Origin: Stenotrophomonas sp. VV52
GTDB lineage: Bacteria > Pseudomonadota > Gammaproteobacteria > Xanthomonadales > Xanthomonadaceae
Assembly: GCF_002893095.1 (NCBI RefSeq)
Contig: NZ_KZ622864.1
Span: 1-64,000 of the forward strand
Length of the DNA: 64,000 bases
Direction of reading: 5' to 3'
Within the stretch, counting starts at the first letter, position 1. Each line of letters starts with the position of its first letter. This document shows, in pieces, positions 50,167 to 58,610 of this stretch. Position numbers and translations under genes: made by a program. The notes under the pieces were generated by a model, which was not told the DNA's origin, did not search any database, and worked only from the letters and a program-made list of their open reading frames with translations.

Positions 50167-50424
50167 ATGGGCCTGTTCGATTTCCTCAAGACCAAGAAGA
50201 CCACCGCCGAAACGGCCAAGAACCGCCTGCAGATCATCATCGCGCAGGAACGCAGCCACCGCGGCGGCCCGGATTACCTGCCGCTGCTGCAGCGCGAGCT
50301 GCTGGAAGTGATCAAGAAGTACGTGAACATCGACGCCGACGCGGTCAAGGTGGACCTGGTCAAGGACGGTGAGCACGACGTACTGGACATTTCGGTGGCG
50401 TTGCCGGAAGGCCCGCAGCAGTAA
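50167..50424 (+). CDS. minE: Cell division topological specificity factor MinE
   Basis: An 85-residue protein. [20 protein letters not shown] is the MinD-binding region, followed by [14 protein letters not shown]. It sets MinCD oscillation. It lies two bases after minD. Confidence 0.97.
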   Translation: MGLFDFLKTKKTTAETAKNRLQIIIAQERSHRGGPDYLPLLQRELLEVIKKYVNIDADAVKVDLVKDGEHDVLDISVALPEGPQQ

Positions 50425-50435
50425 TTCATCTCAAG

Positions 50436-50459
50436 GCCCCTTCCCTGCCGGGAAGGGGC
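50436..50459 (+). terminator. Hairpin after minE
   Basis: Ten-base arms GCCCCTTCCC and GGGAAGGGGC with a four-base loop. There is no T-run, so its strength is uncertain. Confidence 0.5.
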
Positions 50460-50475
50460 GCACGACGCACACGCC

Positions 50476-50958
50476 ATGACCGCCACCGCTGAAGCAGAAC
50501 CGCAGGTCACCCGGGTGGGCGACATCGATTTCAACGACGCCGTGGCGTTGCTGGACCGGCACGCGCTGCGGCTGCACCGCGTGGCGGATGGCGCACCGAT
50601 TCCCGGGAGTTACTGGGGCGAGCCTGAAGCGGGCATCATCGCCAGCGACGTGTATGTGCGTAACGACACTCCCGTGCATTCGATGCTGCACGAAGCCTGC
50701 CACCTGATCGTGCTGCCGCCGGAGCGGCGTGCGCTGGTGCACACCGATGCGACCGATTCGGTTCCGGAAGAAGACGCCACCTGCTACCTGCAGATCGTGC
50801 TGGCCGGACAGTTGCCCGGCGTGGGCAGCACGCAGTTGATGGCCGACATGGATGCGTGGGGGTATACGTATCGGTTGGGGTCGACGAAGGCGTGGTTTGA
50901 ACAGGATGCCGAAGATGCCAAAGCGTGGTTGGTTGAACGCGGGTTGTTGGACGCGTAA
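50476..50958 (+). CDS. Small HExxH-type putative metalloprotein
   Basis: A 160-residue protein with HEACH (H72-H76), a zincin-type motif, in a short protein that lacks a signal peptide. Other histidines and acids (VHTDATDSVPEED) could complete a metal site. No family is recognised. It follows minE by about 50 bases and converges exactly on the next gene with no gap. Confidence 0.72.
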   Translation: MTATAEAEPQVTRVGDIDFNDAVALLDRHALRLHRVADGAPIPGSYWGEPEAGIIASDVYVRNDTPVHSMLHEACHLIVLPPERRALVHTDATDSVPEEDATCYLQIVLAGQLPGVGSTQLMADMDAWGYTYRLGSTKAWFEQDAEDAKAWLVERGLLDA

Positions 50959-52194
50959 TCACCCCGCCCCGGCCAAGGCCCTCAACGTAATCCCCACGAT
51001 GTACGCCAGGTACGTGCCCGTCGCATACCCCATCGTCCCCAGCAGCACACCCACCGGCGCCAGCGACGGATGGAACGCGGCCGCCACCACCGGCGCCGAC
51101 GCGGGCCCACCAATGTTCGACTGCGAACCAATCGCGAAATAGAAGAACGGCACCTTCAACGCCATTGCCAGTGCCAGCAGCAGCGCGATGTGCACCGCGA
51201 TCCAGATCAGCCCAAGCGCAAACAGCCACGGCCGTTGCAGCAGCGCCAGCAGGTCCATCTGCATGCCGATGCAGGCGATCAGGAAGTACAGCAGCAACGA
51301 ACCCAGCTTCGAAGCGCCTGCCCCTTCCAGGTTGCGCGCCTTGGTGAAGCTCAACGCCAGGCCGCAGGTGGTGGAGATCACCACCACCCAGACGAACGGC
51401 GCGTCCAGGCTGAACTGCGGCGCCCACGCCACATGGCCCTTGAACCAGGCCGAGACCGGCCCGGCAATCGCATGCGACAGCCCCACGGTGCCGAACGCCA
51501 CCGCCACGATCAGCATCAGGTCGGTCAGGCTGGCCACGCGCTCATGTTCGGCCTGGAACTTTTCGATGCGCAGTTTCAGTTCGTCGATGGCCGAGGTATC
51601 GGCGCCCGTACGCGCATCGATCTTCGCCGCGCGCCCGGCCAGGAAGATCAGCACCGCCATCCACACATAGCCCACGCCCACATCGACCACCGCGAACTGG
51701 CCGAAGGTGGTGGCGTTGACGTCGAACACTTCGCGCATCGCCAGCATGTTGGCGCCGCCGCCGATCCAGCTGCCGGCCAGCGCCGCCATGCCCGACCAGG
51801 TATCACCGGCCACGGTTTCCGGGTGCACCCACTTCATCAGCATGAAGGCCACCACCGCGCCCAGCATGATGCTGAACGACGCGCCCAGGTACATCACGAT
51901 CAGCTTCGGGCCCAGCCGCAGGATGCCCTTGATGTCCACCGCCAGGGTCAACAGCACCAGCGCGGCGGGCAGCAGGATGTCACGCGCGACCGGGTTGTAC
52001 AGGCTCGTGTTCTGCCCGTCGATCAACCCGATCGTGTTGTAGACGCCGGGAATCAGGTAGCACAGCAGCAGCGCCGGCACGAAGGTGTAGAAGCGCTTCC
52101 ACAGCCCCTGCTCGCGCGAGGCGGTCCAGAACACGGCGCCCAGGGTAGCGGCGATCAAACCGAAGACGACGATGTCGTTCTGGATCAGGGGCAT
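50959..52194 (-). CDS. DUF819 family membrane protein
   Basis: A 411-residue protein with about ten spans. SGMAALAGSWIGGGANMLAM and the C-terminal GSQSNIGGPASAPVVAAAFHPSL, which repeat the same GG/N theme, are typical of DUF819. This suggests a transporter with inverted repeat halves. The start at 52194 (MPLIQND) was chosen over 52218. Substrate unknown. Confidence 0.85.
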   Translation of the reverse strand: MPLIQNDIVVFGLIAATLGAVFWTASREQGLWKRFYTFVPALLLCYLIPGVYNTIGLIDGQNTSLYNPVARDILLPAALVLLTLAVDIKGILRLGPKLIVMYLGASFSIMLGAVVAFMLMKWVHPETVAGDTWSGMAALAGSWIGGGANMLAMREVFDVNATTFGQFAVVDVGVGYVWMAVLIFLAGRAAKIDARTGADTSAIDELKLRIEKFQAEHERVASLTDLMLIVAVAFGTVGLSHAIAGPVSAWFKGHVAWAPQFSLDAPFVWVVVISTTCGLALSFTKARNLEGAGASKLGSLLLYFLIACIGMQMDLLALLQRPWLFALGLIWIAVHIALLLALAMALKVPFFYFAIGSQSNIGGPASAPVVAAAFHPSLAPVGVLLGTMGYATGTYLAYIVGITLRALAGAG

Positions 52195-52224
52195 GCAGGG
52201 GGTTCTCGATGGGTGCAACGGATC

Positions 52225-52285
52225 GTAGTGCCGGCTGCTGGCCGGCTCCCGATATCGCGTGGAGCCGGCCAGCGGCCGGCACTAC
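52225..52285. repeat. SMAG REP dimer between DUF819 and S9 peptidase genes
   Basis: GTAGTGCCGGCTGCTGGCC (52225-52248) and its inverted mate ending in CTAC (52261-52285), separated by GATATCGCGT. Confidence 0.85.
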
Positions 52286-52304
52286 GGTTTGATGCGCCGA
52301 AGAA

Positions 52305-54368
52305 TCAGTTGCCGATGTGCTGCTTCAACCAGCCGTTCACCGTGTCATGCCACTGCACGCTGTTCTGCGGCTTCAGCACCCAGTGGTTCTCGTCCGGGAA
52401 GTACAGGAACTTCGACTCGATGCCCTGGCGCTGCGCGGCGGTGAACGCACCCAGGCCCTGTTCGACCGGAATGCGGAAGTCGAGCTGGCCGTGGATGATC
52501 AGGATCGGCTTCTTCCAGTCGGCCACGTGGTTGACCGGGTTGAAGCGCTCGTAGTTTTCCGGCTTGGCGAACGGCGTACCGCCCTGCTCCCACTCGGTGA
52601 ACCACAGCTCTTCGGTCGCGTAGCCCATCATGCGCTGGTCGAACACGCCGTCATGGTTGACCAGGCACTTCCACGGCTCGTTCCAGTTGCCGGCGATCCA
52701 GTTGACCATGAAGCCGCCGTAGCTCGCGCCCAGCGCACAGGCCTTGTCGCCGTTGAGGAACGGGTATTGCTTCTGCGCGGCTGCCCAGCCCTTCTGCAGG
52801 TCTTCCAGCGGGCGGTCGCCCCAGTGCTGGCTGATCGCATCCGTGAAGGCCTGGCCATAACCGGTGGACCCGTGGAAATCGATCATCACCACGGCGTAGC
52901 CCTGGCCCGCGTAGGTCTGCGGGTTCCAGCGGTAGCTCCAGCCATTGCCGAAGCTGCCCTGCGGGCCACCGTGGATCAGGAACGCCACCGGGTAGCTCTT
53001 GCCTTCCTGGTAGTTGTAGGGCTTGACCACGTAACCGTGCACGGTTTCGTTGTTCCAGCCCTTGAACTGGAACTGCTCGTAGTCGCCGAAGGCCACGTCC
53101 GGCAGCATCTGGCCGGCACTCGGGGTGATCTCGCGCGGGCTGCTGCCGTCGACGCCGGCCACCACGATCTGGTCGCCGCTCTTGAGGCTGTTCTTCGTAT
53201 ACGCCAGCGTACCGCCAGCGATCACCGGCGAACCGATGCTGCCGCCCTCGGCCACCACGGTCGCCTTGCCGGTCGCGATGTCGATGTTGAACAGACGGTG
53301 TTCGCCGAGGTCATCGGCCGCGGTGTAGAAGCTCTTGCCATCTTCGGACAGCACCACTTCGCCGGCCGAACGGTCCCAGCCCGGTGCGATTTCGCGGGTC
53401 TTGCCCGAGGCCAGGTCCATCGCCACCACGCCGAAGCGGTCGGCTTCGAAGCCCGGGCGCTTCATGGCGCGGTAGTACAGGGTGTTGCCGTCGGTGCTGA
53501 ACACCGGGCCGGCGTCCCAGGCGGGGTTGGCGGCGGTCAGGTTGACCGGCGCCTGCTTGCCCTCGGCGTCCAGGCGGTACAGGTCGAAGTTGGTCGACCA
53601 GGCCTCTTCGCGGCCGGCCACGCGGATGCTGGCCACCACGCTCTTGCCGTCCGGCGCCCAGGTGAAATCGTCATTGCCGCCGAACGGCTTGGACGGCGCA
53701 TCGCCGGCCAGGGTGGCGCTGATCGCCGAAGCGCCCTTCACTGCGGCCGCCTTGCCGGTCGGCAGCGGGGCCACGAACAGGGTGTTGCGGCGGCCGTCGT
53801 TCCAGGTGTCCCAATGCCGCACGAACAGGCTGTCGAACACCTCGCCGGTGTTCTTGCGCGCCTTGTGTGCGTCGAGCTTCTTGCTGGTGCAGGCCAGGTC
53901 CGAGCCGCAGTCCTGGAACACGCCGGCGCTGAACGCCACGCGGTCGCCCTGCGGCGAGATCTGGTAGCTGTCCACGTCCACCGCGAAGTCGGTCAGCTGG
54001 CGCGGGGCGCCGCCGGCCAGCGGCATCGCGTACAGCTGCTGGCTGCCGCCCTTGGCGCTGAGGAAGTACACGGTCTGGCCGTCGGCCGAGAGCGCGGCCG
54101 AATTGACGTTCCAGCCGGCCGGGGTGAGCGGCTTCGGCGGCGCGGCGTCGCGGGTACGCAGGTTGCGGATGAACAGGCCGGTGCTCGCCTTGCTGTCGCT
54201 GCCGAGCACGCGCTTGGCGAACACCACGTTGCCGCCATCGGCGGTCAGCAGCGGGGCCGAAACCCGATCCAGCGCGATCATGTCGCGCACATCCAGGCCA
54301 CGCGTGGCAGCCAGCGACGGCAGCGCGGTCAGCAGGCACAACGGCAACAGGGCGTAACGAAGCTTCAT
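52305..54368 (-). CDS. S9 family peptidase (dipeptidyl-peptidase-like), exported
   Basis: A 687-residue protein with a signal peptide (to about residue 21, LAA-TR). The N-terminal beta-propeller precedes an alpha/beta hydrolase domain with the nucleophile in GASYGGFM, the acid in HGQLDFRIP and the histidine in DENHWVL. It cleaves dipeptides or acyl-amino acids from periplasmic peptides. The start at 54368 gives the signal peptide. Confidence 0.93.
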   Translation of the reverse strand: MKLRYALLPLCLLTALPSLAATRGLDVRDMIALDRVSAPLLTADGGNVVFAKRVLGSDSKASTGLFIRNLRTRDAAPPKPLTPAGWNVNSAALSADGQTVYFLSAKGGSQQLYAMPLAGGAPRQLTDFAVDVDSYQISPQGDRVAFSAGVFQDCGSDLACTSKKLDAHKARKNTGEVFDSLFVRHWDTWNDGRRNTLFVAPLPTGKAAAVKGASAISATLAGDAPSKPFGGNDDFTWAPDGKSVVASIRVAGREEAWSTNFDLYRLDAEGKQAPVNLTAANPAWDAGPVFSTDGNTLYYRAMKRPGFEADRFGVVAMDLASGKTREIAPGWDRSAGEVVLSEDGKSFYTAADDLGEHRLFNIDIATGKATVVAEGGSIGSPVIAGGTLAYTKNSLKSGDQIVVAGVDGSSPREITPSAGQMLPDVAFGDYEQFQFKGWNNETVHGYVVKPYNYQEGKSYPVAFLIHGGPQGSFGNGWSYRWNPQTYAGQGYAVVMIDFHGSTGYGQAFTDAISQHWGDRPLEDLQKGWAAAQKQYPFLNGDKACALGASYGGFMVNWIAGNWNEPWKCLVNHDGVFDQRMMGYATEELWFTEWEQGGTPFAKPENYERFNPVNHVADWKKPILIIHGQLDFRIPVEQGLGAFTAAQRQGIESKFLYFPDENHWVLKPQNSVQWHDTVNGWLKQHIGN

Positions 54369-54448
54369 CGGGTTCTCCGCGGAACGGCAAAACGCCGATG
54401 GTAATGGCGCAAATACCCCTCGCGCAAAGGCCACACGTCATGGGTAAA

Positions 54449-54474
54449 ACAAACCCCGCCGGAGCGGGGTTTGT
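54449..54474 (-). terminator. Terminator between the OPT and S9 peptidase genes
   Basis: Eleven-base arms ACAAACCCCGC and GCGGGGTTTGT with a four-base loop, 22 bases after the OPT stop. The minus strand continues TTTTACCC. Confidence 0.8.
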
Positions 54475-54495
54475 CGGGTTCAATCAGCGGCCGGA

Positions 54496-56466
54496 TCAGA
54501 CCGAATGGGCTTTCTTGCCGGTCCGGTAGATCAGCCAGCCCACCAGGAACAGCACGGCCAGGCCGATCCACTGCGCGGCCGGCAGGCTGAACGGCACCGC
54601 CAGCACGTCGGCGCGGCCACTGGCCACGATCGGGATCGCAATGGCGATGCCCATCAGCGCCTCACCGGTGATCAGGCCGGCGGCGAACAGCACGCCCGGC
54701 TTGTGCACGCGGTCGCGGCCTTCTTCATCGTCGGCACGCACCTTGTGGAAGCGCTCGACCAGGTAGGAGATCAGGCCGCCCAGGAAGATCGGCACCATCA
54801 GTTCCAGCGGCAGGTAGATACCGATGGCCGCGGCCAGCACCGGCACGCGGAAGCGCGAACCGCGCGCCTTCAGCCAGCTGTCGAAGGCGATGATGGCCGC
54901 ACCGATGCCCGCACCGATGGCGATGAAGTCCCACGGCAGCTGGCCGCCGAACAGGCCCTTGGCCACCGAGGCCATCAGGTTGGCCTGCGGGGCCGCCAGC
55001 GCGTTGGGATGCTCGGCGGTCGGCGCACCGATGCCGTAGGCGGTGGCCAGCAGGTTCAGCACCGGGGCCATGATCAGCGCGCACGAGAACGCGCCGATGC
55101 CCAGCATCAGCTGCTGCTTCCACGGGGTGGCACCGACGATGTAGCCGGCCTTGAGGTCCTGCAGGTTGTCGCCACCCACTGCTGCGGCGCAGCACACCAC
55201 CGCGCCGATCATGATCGCCGCCACCGCGCCCAGCGGGGCACCGCCGATGCCGACCGGGGTCAGGCCGCTCTTGCCCAGCAGCACCACCAGCACCGCCGAG
55301 GCGAACAGGATGGTGGAGATGGTGATGCCCGAGACCGGGTTGTTGGACGAGCCGATCAGGCCGGCCAGGTAGGCCGAGACCGAGACGAACAGGAAGCCGG
55401 CCACGATCATGATGATGGTCATCGGGATCGAGACGTGCCACTGGCCGACGATGGCCTGGTACAGCGCCAGCAGCGGCAGGGTGAACACCACCAGCGCCAC
55501 CAGCATCCACTTCATCGGCAGGTCGCGCTCGGTGTGCGCCACGACCGGGCCACCGCTCTTGCGCGCCGCGGCGAAACCGCTCTTGACGCCATTGAGCAGC
55601 GACTTGCGCAGCGAGATCAGGGTCCAGATACCGCCGATCAGCATCGCGCCCACGCCCAGGTAGCGCATCTTCGCGCTCCAGATGGCGAACGCCGCGTCGG
55701 TGGACGAGGCGGTGGCGATCGATGCGGCCAGGCCGGGATCGGTGTCGAGGAAGAACGCCTGGTACAGCGGAATGGCGATGTGCCAGGTCAGGATCGAGCC
55801 GGACACCACCACGATGCCGACATTCAGGCCGACGATGTAGCCCACGCCGAGCAGCGCCGGCGACAGGTTGGTGCCGATGAACGCGGTCACCTTGGAGCTG
55901 CCCACGTAGGCCGAGGTCGCCCAGGCGTCCGGGATCAGCCGCATGCCGCTGGCGGCCGCCACCTTCACCACCGCACCGATCACCGCCGACAGGCCGAGGA
56001 TCTTCAGGCCCGGGCCCGGGTTTTCACCGGCCTTGAGCACTTCGGCCGCGGCCTTGCCTTCCGGGAACGGCAGCGGGTCTTCGACGATCATCGAACGCCG
56101 CAGCGGCACCGAGAACAGCACGCCGAGCAGGCCACCCAGCCCGGCGATGCCGAGCACCCACCAGTACTTGAAGTCCGGCCAGTAGCCCATGATGACCAGC
56201 GCCGGGATCGTGAAGATCACGCCGGCAGCGATCGATGAACCGGCCGAGGCGCCGGTCTGCACGATGTTGTTCTCCAGGATCGTGCCGCCGCCGAGCAGGC
56301 GCAGCACCCCCATCGAAATCACCGCCGCCGGGATCGCGGTGGCGATGGTCAGGCCGGCGAACAGACCCAGGTAGGCGTTGGCCGCCGACAGGATCACCGC
56401 CAGCACGATGGCCAGCACCACCGCGCGGAGCGTGAGCTGTTTGGGCGCAGCGTCGTTGTTGTTCAT
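54496..56466 (-). CDS. OPT family oligopeptide transporter
   Basis: A 656-residue protein with about 14-16 spans. SAANAYLGLFAGLTIATAIPAAVISM and NNIVQTGASAGSSIAAGVIFTIPALVIMGY match the prokaryotic OPT family. It imports oligopeptides or metal-chelate peptides. MNNND at 56466 was chosen as the start. Confidence 0.92.
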   Translation of the reverse strand: MNNNDAAPKQLTLRAVVLAIVLAVILSAANAYLGLFAGLTIATAIPAAVISMGVLRLLGGGTILENNIVQTGASAGSSIAAGVIFTIPALVIMGYWPDFKYWWVLGIAGLGGLLGVLFSVPLRRSMIVEDPLPFPEGKAAAEVLKAGENPGPGLKILGLSAVIGAVVKVAAASGMRLIPDAWATSAYVGSSKVTAFIGTNLSPALLGVGYIVGLNVGIVVVSGSILTWHIAIPLYQAFFLDTDPGLAASIATASSTDAAFAIWSAKMRYLGVGAMLIGGIWTLISLRKSLLNGVKSGFAAARKSGGPVVAHTERDLPMKWMLVALVVFTLPLLALYQAIVGQWHVSIPMTIIMIVAGFLFVSVSAYLAGLIGSSNNPVSGITISTILFASAVLVVLLGKSGLTPVGIGGAPLGAVAAIMIGAVVCCAAAVGGDNLQDLKAGYIVGATPWKQQLMLGIGAFSCALIMAPVLNLLATAYGIGAPTAEHPNALAAPQANLMASVAKGLFGGQLPWDFIAIGAGIGAAIIAFDSWLKARGSRFRVPVLAAAIGIYLPLELMVPIFLGGLISYLVERFHKVRADDEEGRDRVHKPGVLFAAGLITGEALMGIAIAIPIVASGRADVLAVPFSLPAAQWIGLAVLFLVGWLIYRTGKKAHSV

Positions 56467-56672
56467 GGATGCCCCTGTTGGCAAAAAATCCTGTCAAACC
56501 TAGCGTTCAAGCCAAAACAAGGCAACCCGTGCCGAATGGCATGCCCGATCCGCCGTGATCGGCAAGGTCGGTCGCCGGGACGGGCAAGGCGACTTGTAAT
56601 GTTATATCACTGGCGTGGCTGCGCGCGGTCCGAACGGTGATAATCGCGCCCTGTTTTGTCGCCTTCGGCCCG

Positions 56673-58430
56673 ATGACCACCACTGCCCAGCCTGCTTCCG
56701 ACGATTTCCTCGGTCACCCGAAAGGCGTCTACGTCTGCTTCTTCACCGAAATGTGGGAGCGCTTCTCCTTCTACGGCATGAAGGCGCTGCTGCTGCTGTA
56801 CCTGACCAAGTACCACCTGTTCGGCGACAAGGCCGGGCTTGACCTGCTCGGCGCCTACGGCGGCCTGGTCTACTGCATTCCGGTGTTCGGCGGCCTGCTC
56901 GCCGACCGTTGGCTGGGCATGCGCAAGGCCGTGGTGTTCGGTGGCGTGCTGCTGGTGCTGGGCCACCTGGGCATGGCCTTCGAAGGCCACGCCGCCACGC
57001 GCATCAACGGCGAAGTGGTACGCGACAACGCCGCGCTCGGCGTGACCTACCTGTCGCTGGCGCTGATCATCATGGGCGTCGGCTTCCTCAAGCCGAACAT
57101 CTCCACCATCGTCGGCAAGCTCTACCCCGAAAACGACCCGCGCCGCGATTCCGGCTTCTCGCTGTTCTACGCCGGCATCAACCTGGGCGCCCTGTTCGCC
57201 TCGCTGGTGTGCGGCTTCCTCGGCGAGGCCTATGGCTGGAAGTACGGTTTCGGCGCTGCCGGCATCGGCATGGTGGTCGGCCTGGTGATGTTCCTGTGGG
57301 GCCAGAAGTACCTGCAGGGCCACGCCGAACCCACCGACCCGGTGGCGCTGCGCCAGCCGGTGTTCGGCCTGCGCCGCGAATGGCTGATCTACGTTGCCGC
57401 CGTGCTCGGCGTGGTGCCGGTGGCCGCCCTGATGTGGGCGGCGGCCAACGGCGCCTTCGCCCTCGGTGGCGAAATCAGCCTGGCGCTGATGCTGATGATC
57501 GTCGTGCTCGGCGCGGTGCTGGTCTGGTTCGCCTGGTTCACCGGCACCCGCTGCACCCCGGTGCAGCGCCAGCAGATGATCGCGCTGATGGCCCTGATCT
57601 TCATGGCGCTGGTGTTCTTCACCCTGTACGAACAGACCTACGGTTCCTGGGTGACCTTCACCGACCGCATGCTGACCAAGGACCTGGTGCCCGCACTGGT
57701 GATCCAGGGCGGCACGCCGCTGCCGTGGTCGATCGCCTCGCTGCTGCTGGCCCCGCTTGGCTTCGTGGTGGCCGCACGCCTGTCCGAGCGCAACCCCGGC
57801 TCGACCGCGCCGCGCAACCTGTTCATCGCCATCGTCGCGTTGATGCTGGTGATGCTGATCCGCGACTGCCTGGTGATCCCGCAGACCGCCGGTTCGCTGA
57901 CCTACCTGGGCGGCCTGTTCCTGGTGGTGCTGGCACCGCTGTTCGCCGCCCTCTGGGCGTGGCTGGACAAGCGTCGGCTGGATCCCTCCAAGCCGGTCAA
58001 GTCGTCGCTGGGCTTGGTGTTCGGTGCGCTGTCCTTCATTCCGCTGGCACTGGCCGCGCAGCAGGTCGGCGCGACCGGGCAGATGGCCAGTGTGTGGTGG
58101 CTGGTGCTGGCCTACCTGGTGCTGGAGATCGGCGAGATGTGCCTGTCCCCGGTCGGCCTGTCGGCGGTCACCCAGCTGGCCGCACCGCGCGTGGTGAGCC
58201 TGATGATGGGCACCTGGTTCCTGGCCACCGCGTTCTCCGAAACGCTGGCCGCGCTGTTCGGCAAGCTCGCCGCGATCGAGGTGCCCGAAGGCGAAACCAT
58301 GAACATCGCCAGCGCCGCCGCCAGCTACGAGCACCTGTTCTGGCTGCTGATGTGGATCGGACTGGGCTGCGCCGCCGTGGCACTGGCGGGGTCGCCGTTG
58401 TTGAAGCGGATGATGCACGGGGTGAAGTGA
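56673..58430 (+). CDS. POT family proton-coupled peptide transporter
   Basis: A 585-residue MFS protein with about 14 spans. The family hallmark E-x-x-E-R-F-x-x-Y-x appears as TEMWERFSFYGM (about 26-37), and the PTR2 signature as FSLFYAGINLGAL. It imports di- and tripeptides using protons. Start at 56673 (MTTTAQPA) over 56637. It is divergent from the OPT gene. Confidence 0.94.
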   Translation: MTTTAQPASDDFLGHPKGVYVCFFTEMWERFSFYGMKALLLLYLTKYHLFGDKAGLDLLGAYGGLVYCIPVFGGLLADRWLGMRKAVVFGGVLLVLGHLGMAFEGHAATRINGEVVRDNAALGVTYLSLALIIMGVGFLKPNISTIVGKLYPENDPRRDSGFSLFYAGINLGALFASLVCGFLGEAYGWKYGFGAAGIGMVVGLVMFLWGQKYLQGHAEPTDPVALRQPVFGLRREWLIYVAAVLGVVPVAALMWAAANGAFALGGEISLALMLMIVVLGAVLVWFAWFTGTRCTPVQRQQMIALMALIFMALVFFTLYEQTYGSWVTFTDRMLTKDLVPALVIQGGTPLPWSIASLLLAPLGFVVAARLSERNPGSTAPRNLFIAIVALMLVMLIRDCLVIPQTAGSLTYLGGLFLVVLAPLFAALWAWLDKRRLDPSKPVKSSLGLVFGALSFIPLALAAQQVGATGQMASVWWLVLAYLVLEIGEMCLSPVGLSAVTQLAAPRVVSLMMGTWFLATAFSETLAALFGKLAAIEVPEGETMNIASAAASYEHLFWLLMWIGLGCAAVALAGSPLLKRMMHGVK

Positions 58431-58610
58431 CACGGGTGTTGCACCCCTGCACATAAACACTTCTTAACACCATCCGACCCAGTCACACTTTGCGGGCGTT
58501 GAAACAAGTTGTAGATACAGCCACACCGCGGCTGACCACCATGGCGTTCCTACGTGCAGACCTGCCCGACGCAGCTGCACGTTTTCCCCGATGCGTCCAT
58601 GGAGTTTCCA

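Noticed and set aside
50436..50459. Strong intrinsic terminator after minE
   Set aside because: The hairpin is good but has no T-run, so it is listed only as a weak candidate.
56594..56609. TGTAATGTTATATCAC upstream of the POT gene as a Zur-type metal operator
   Set aside because: It resembles part of a zinc-regulator box but lacks clear dyad symmetry, and no second copy is seen in the window.
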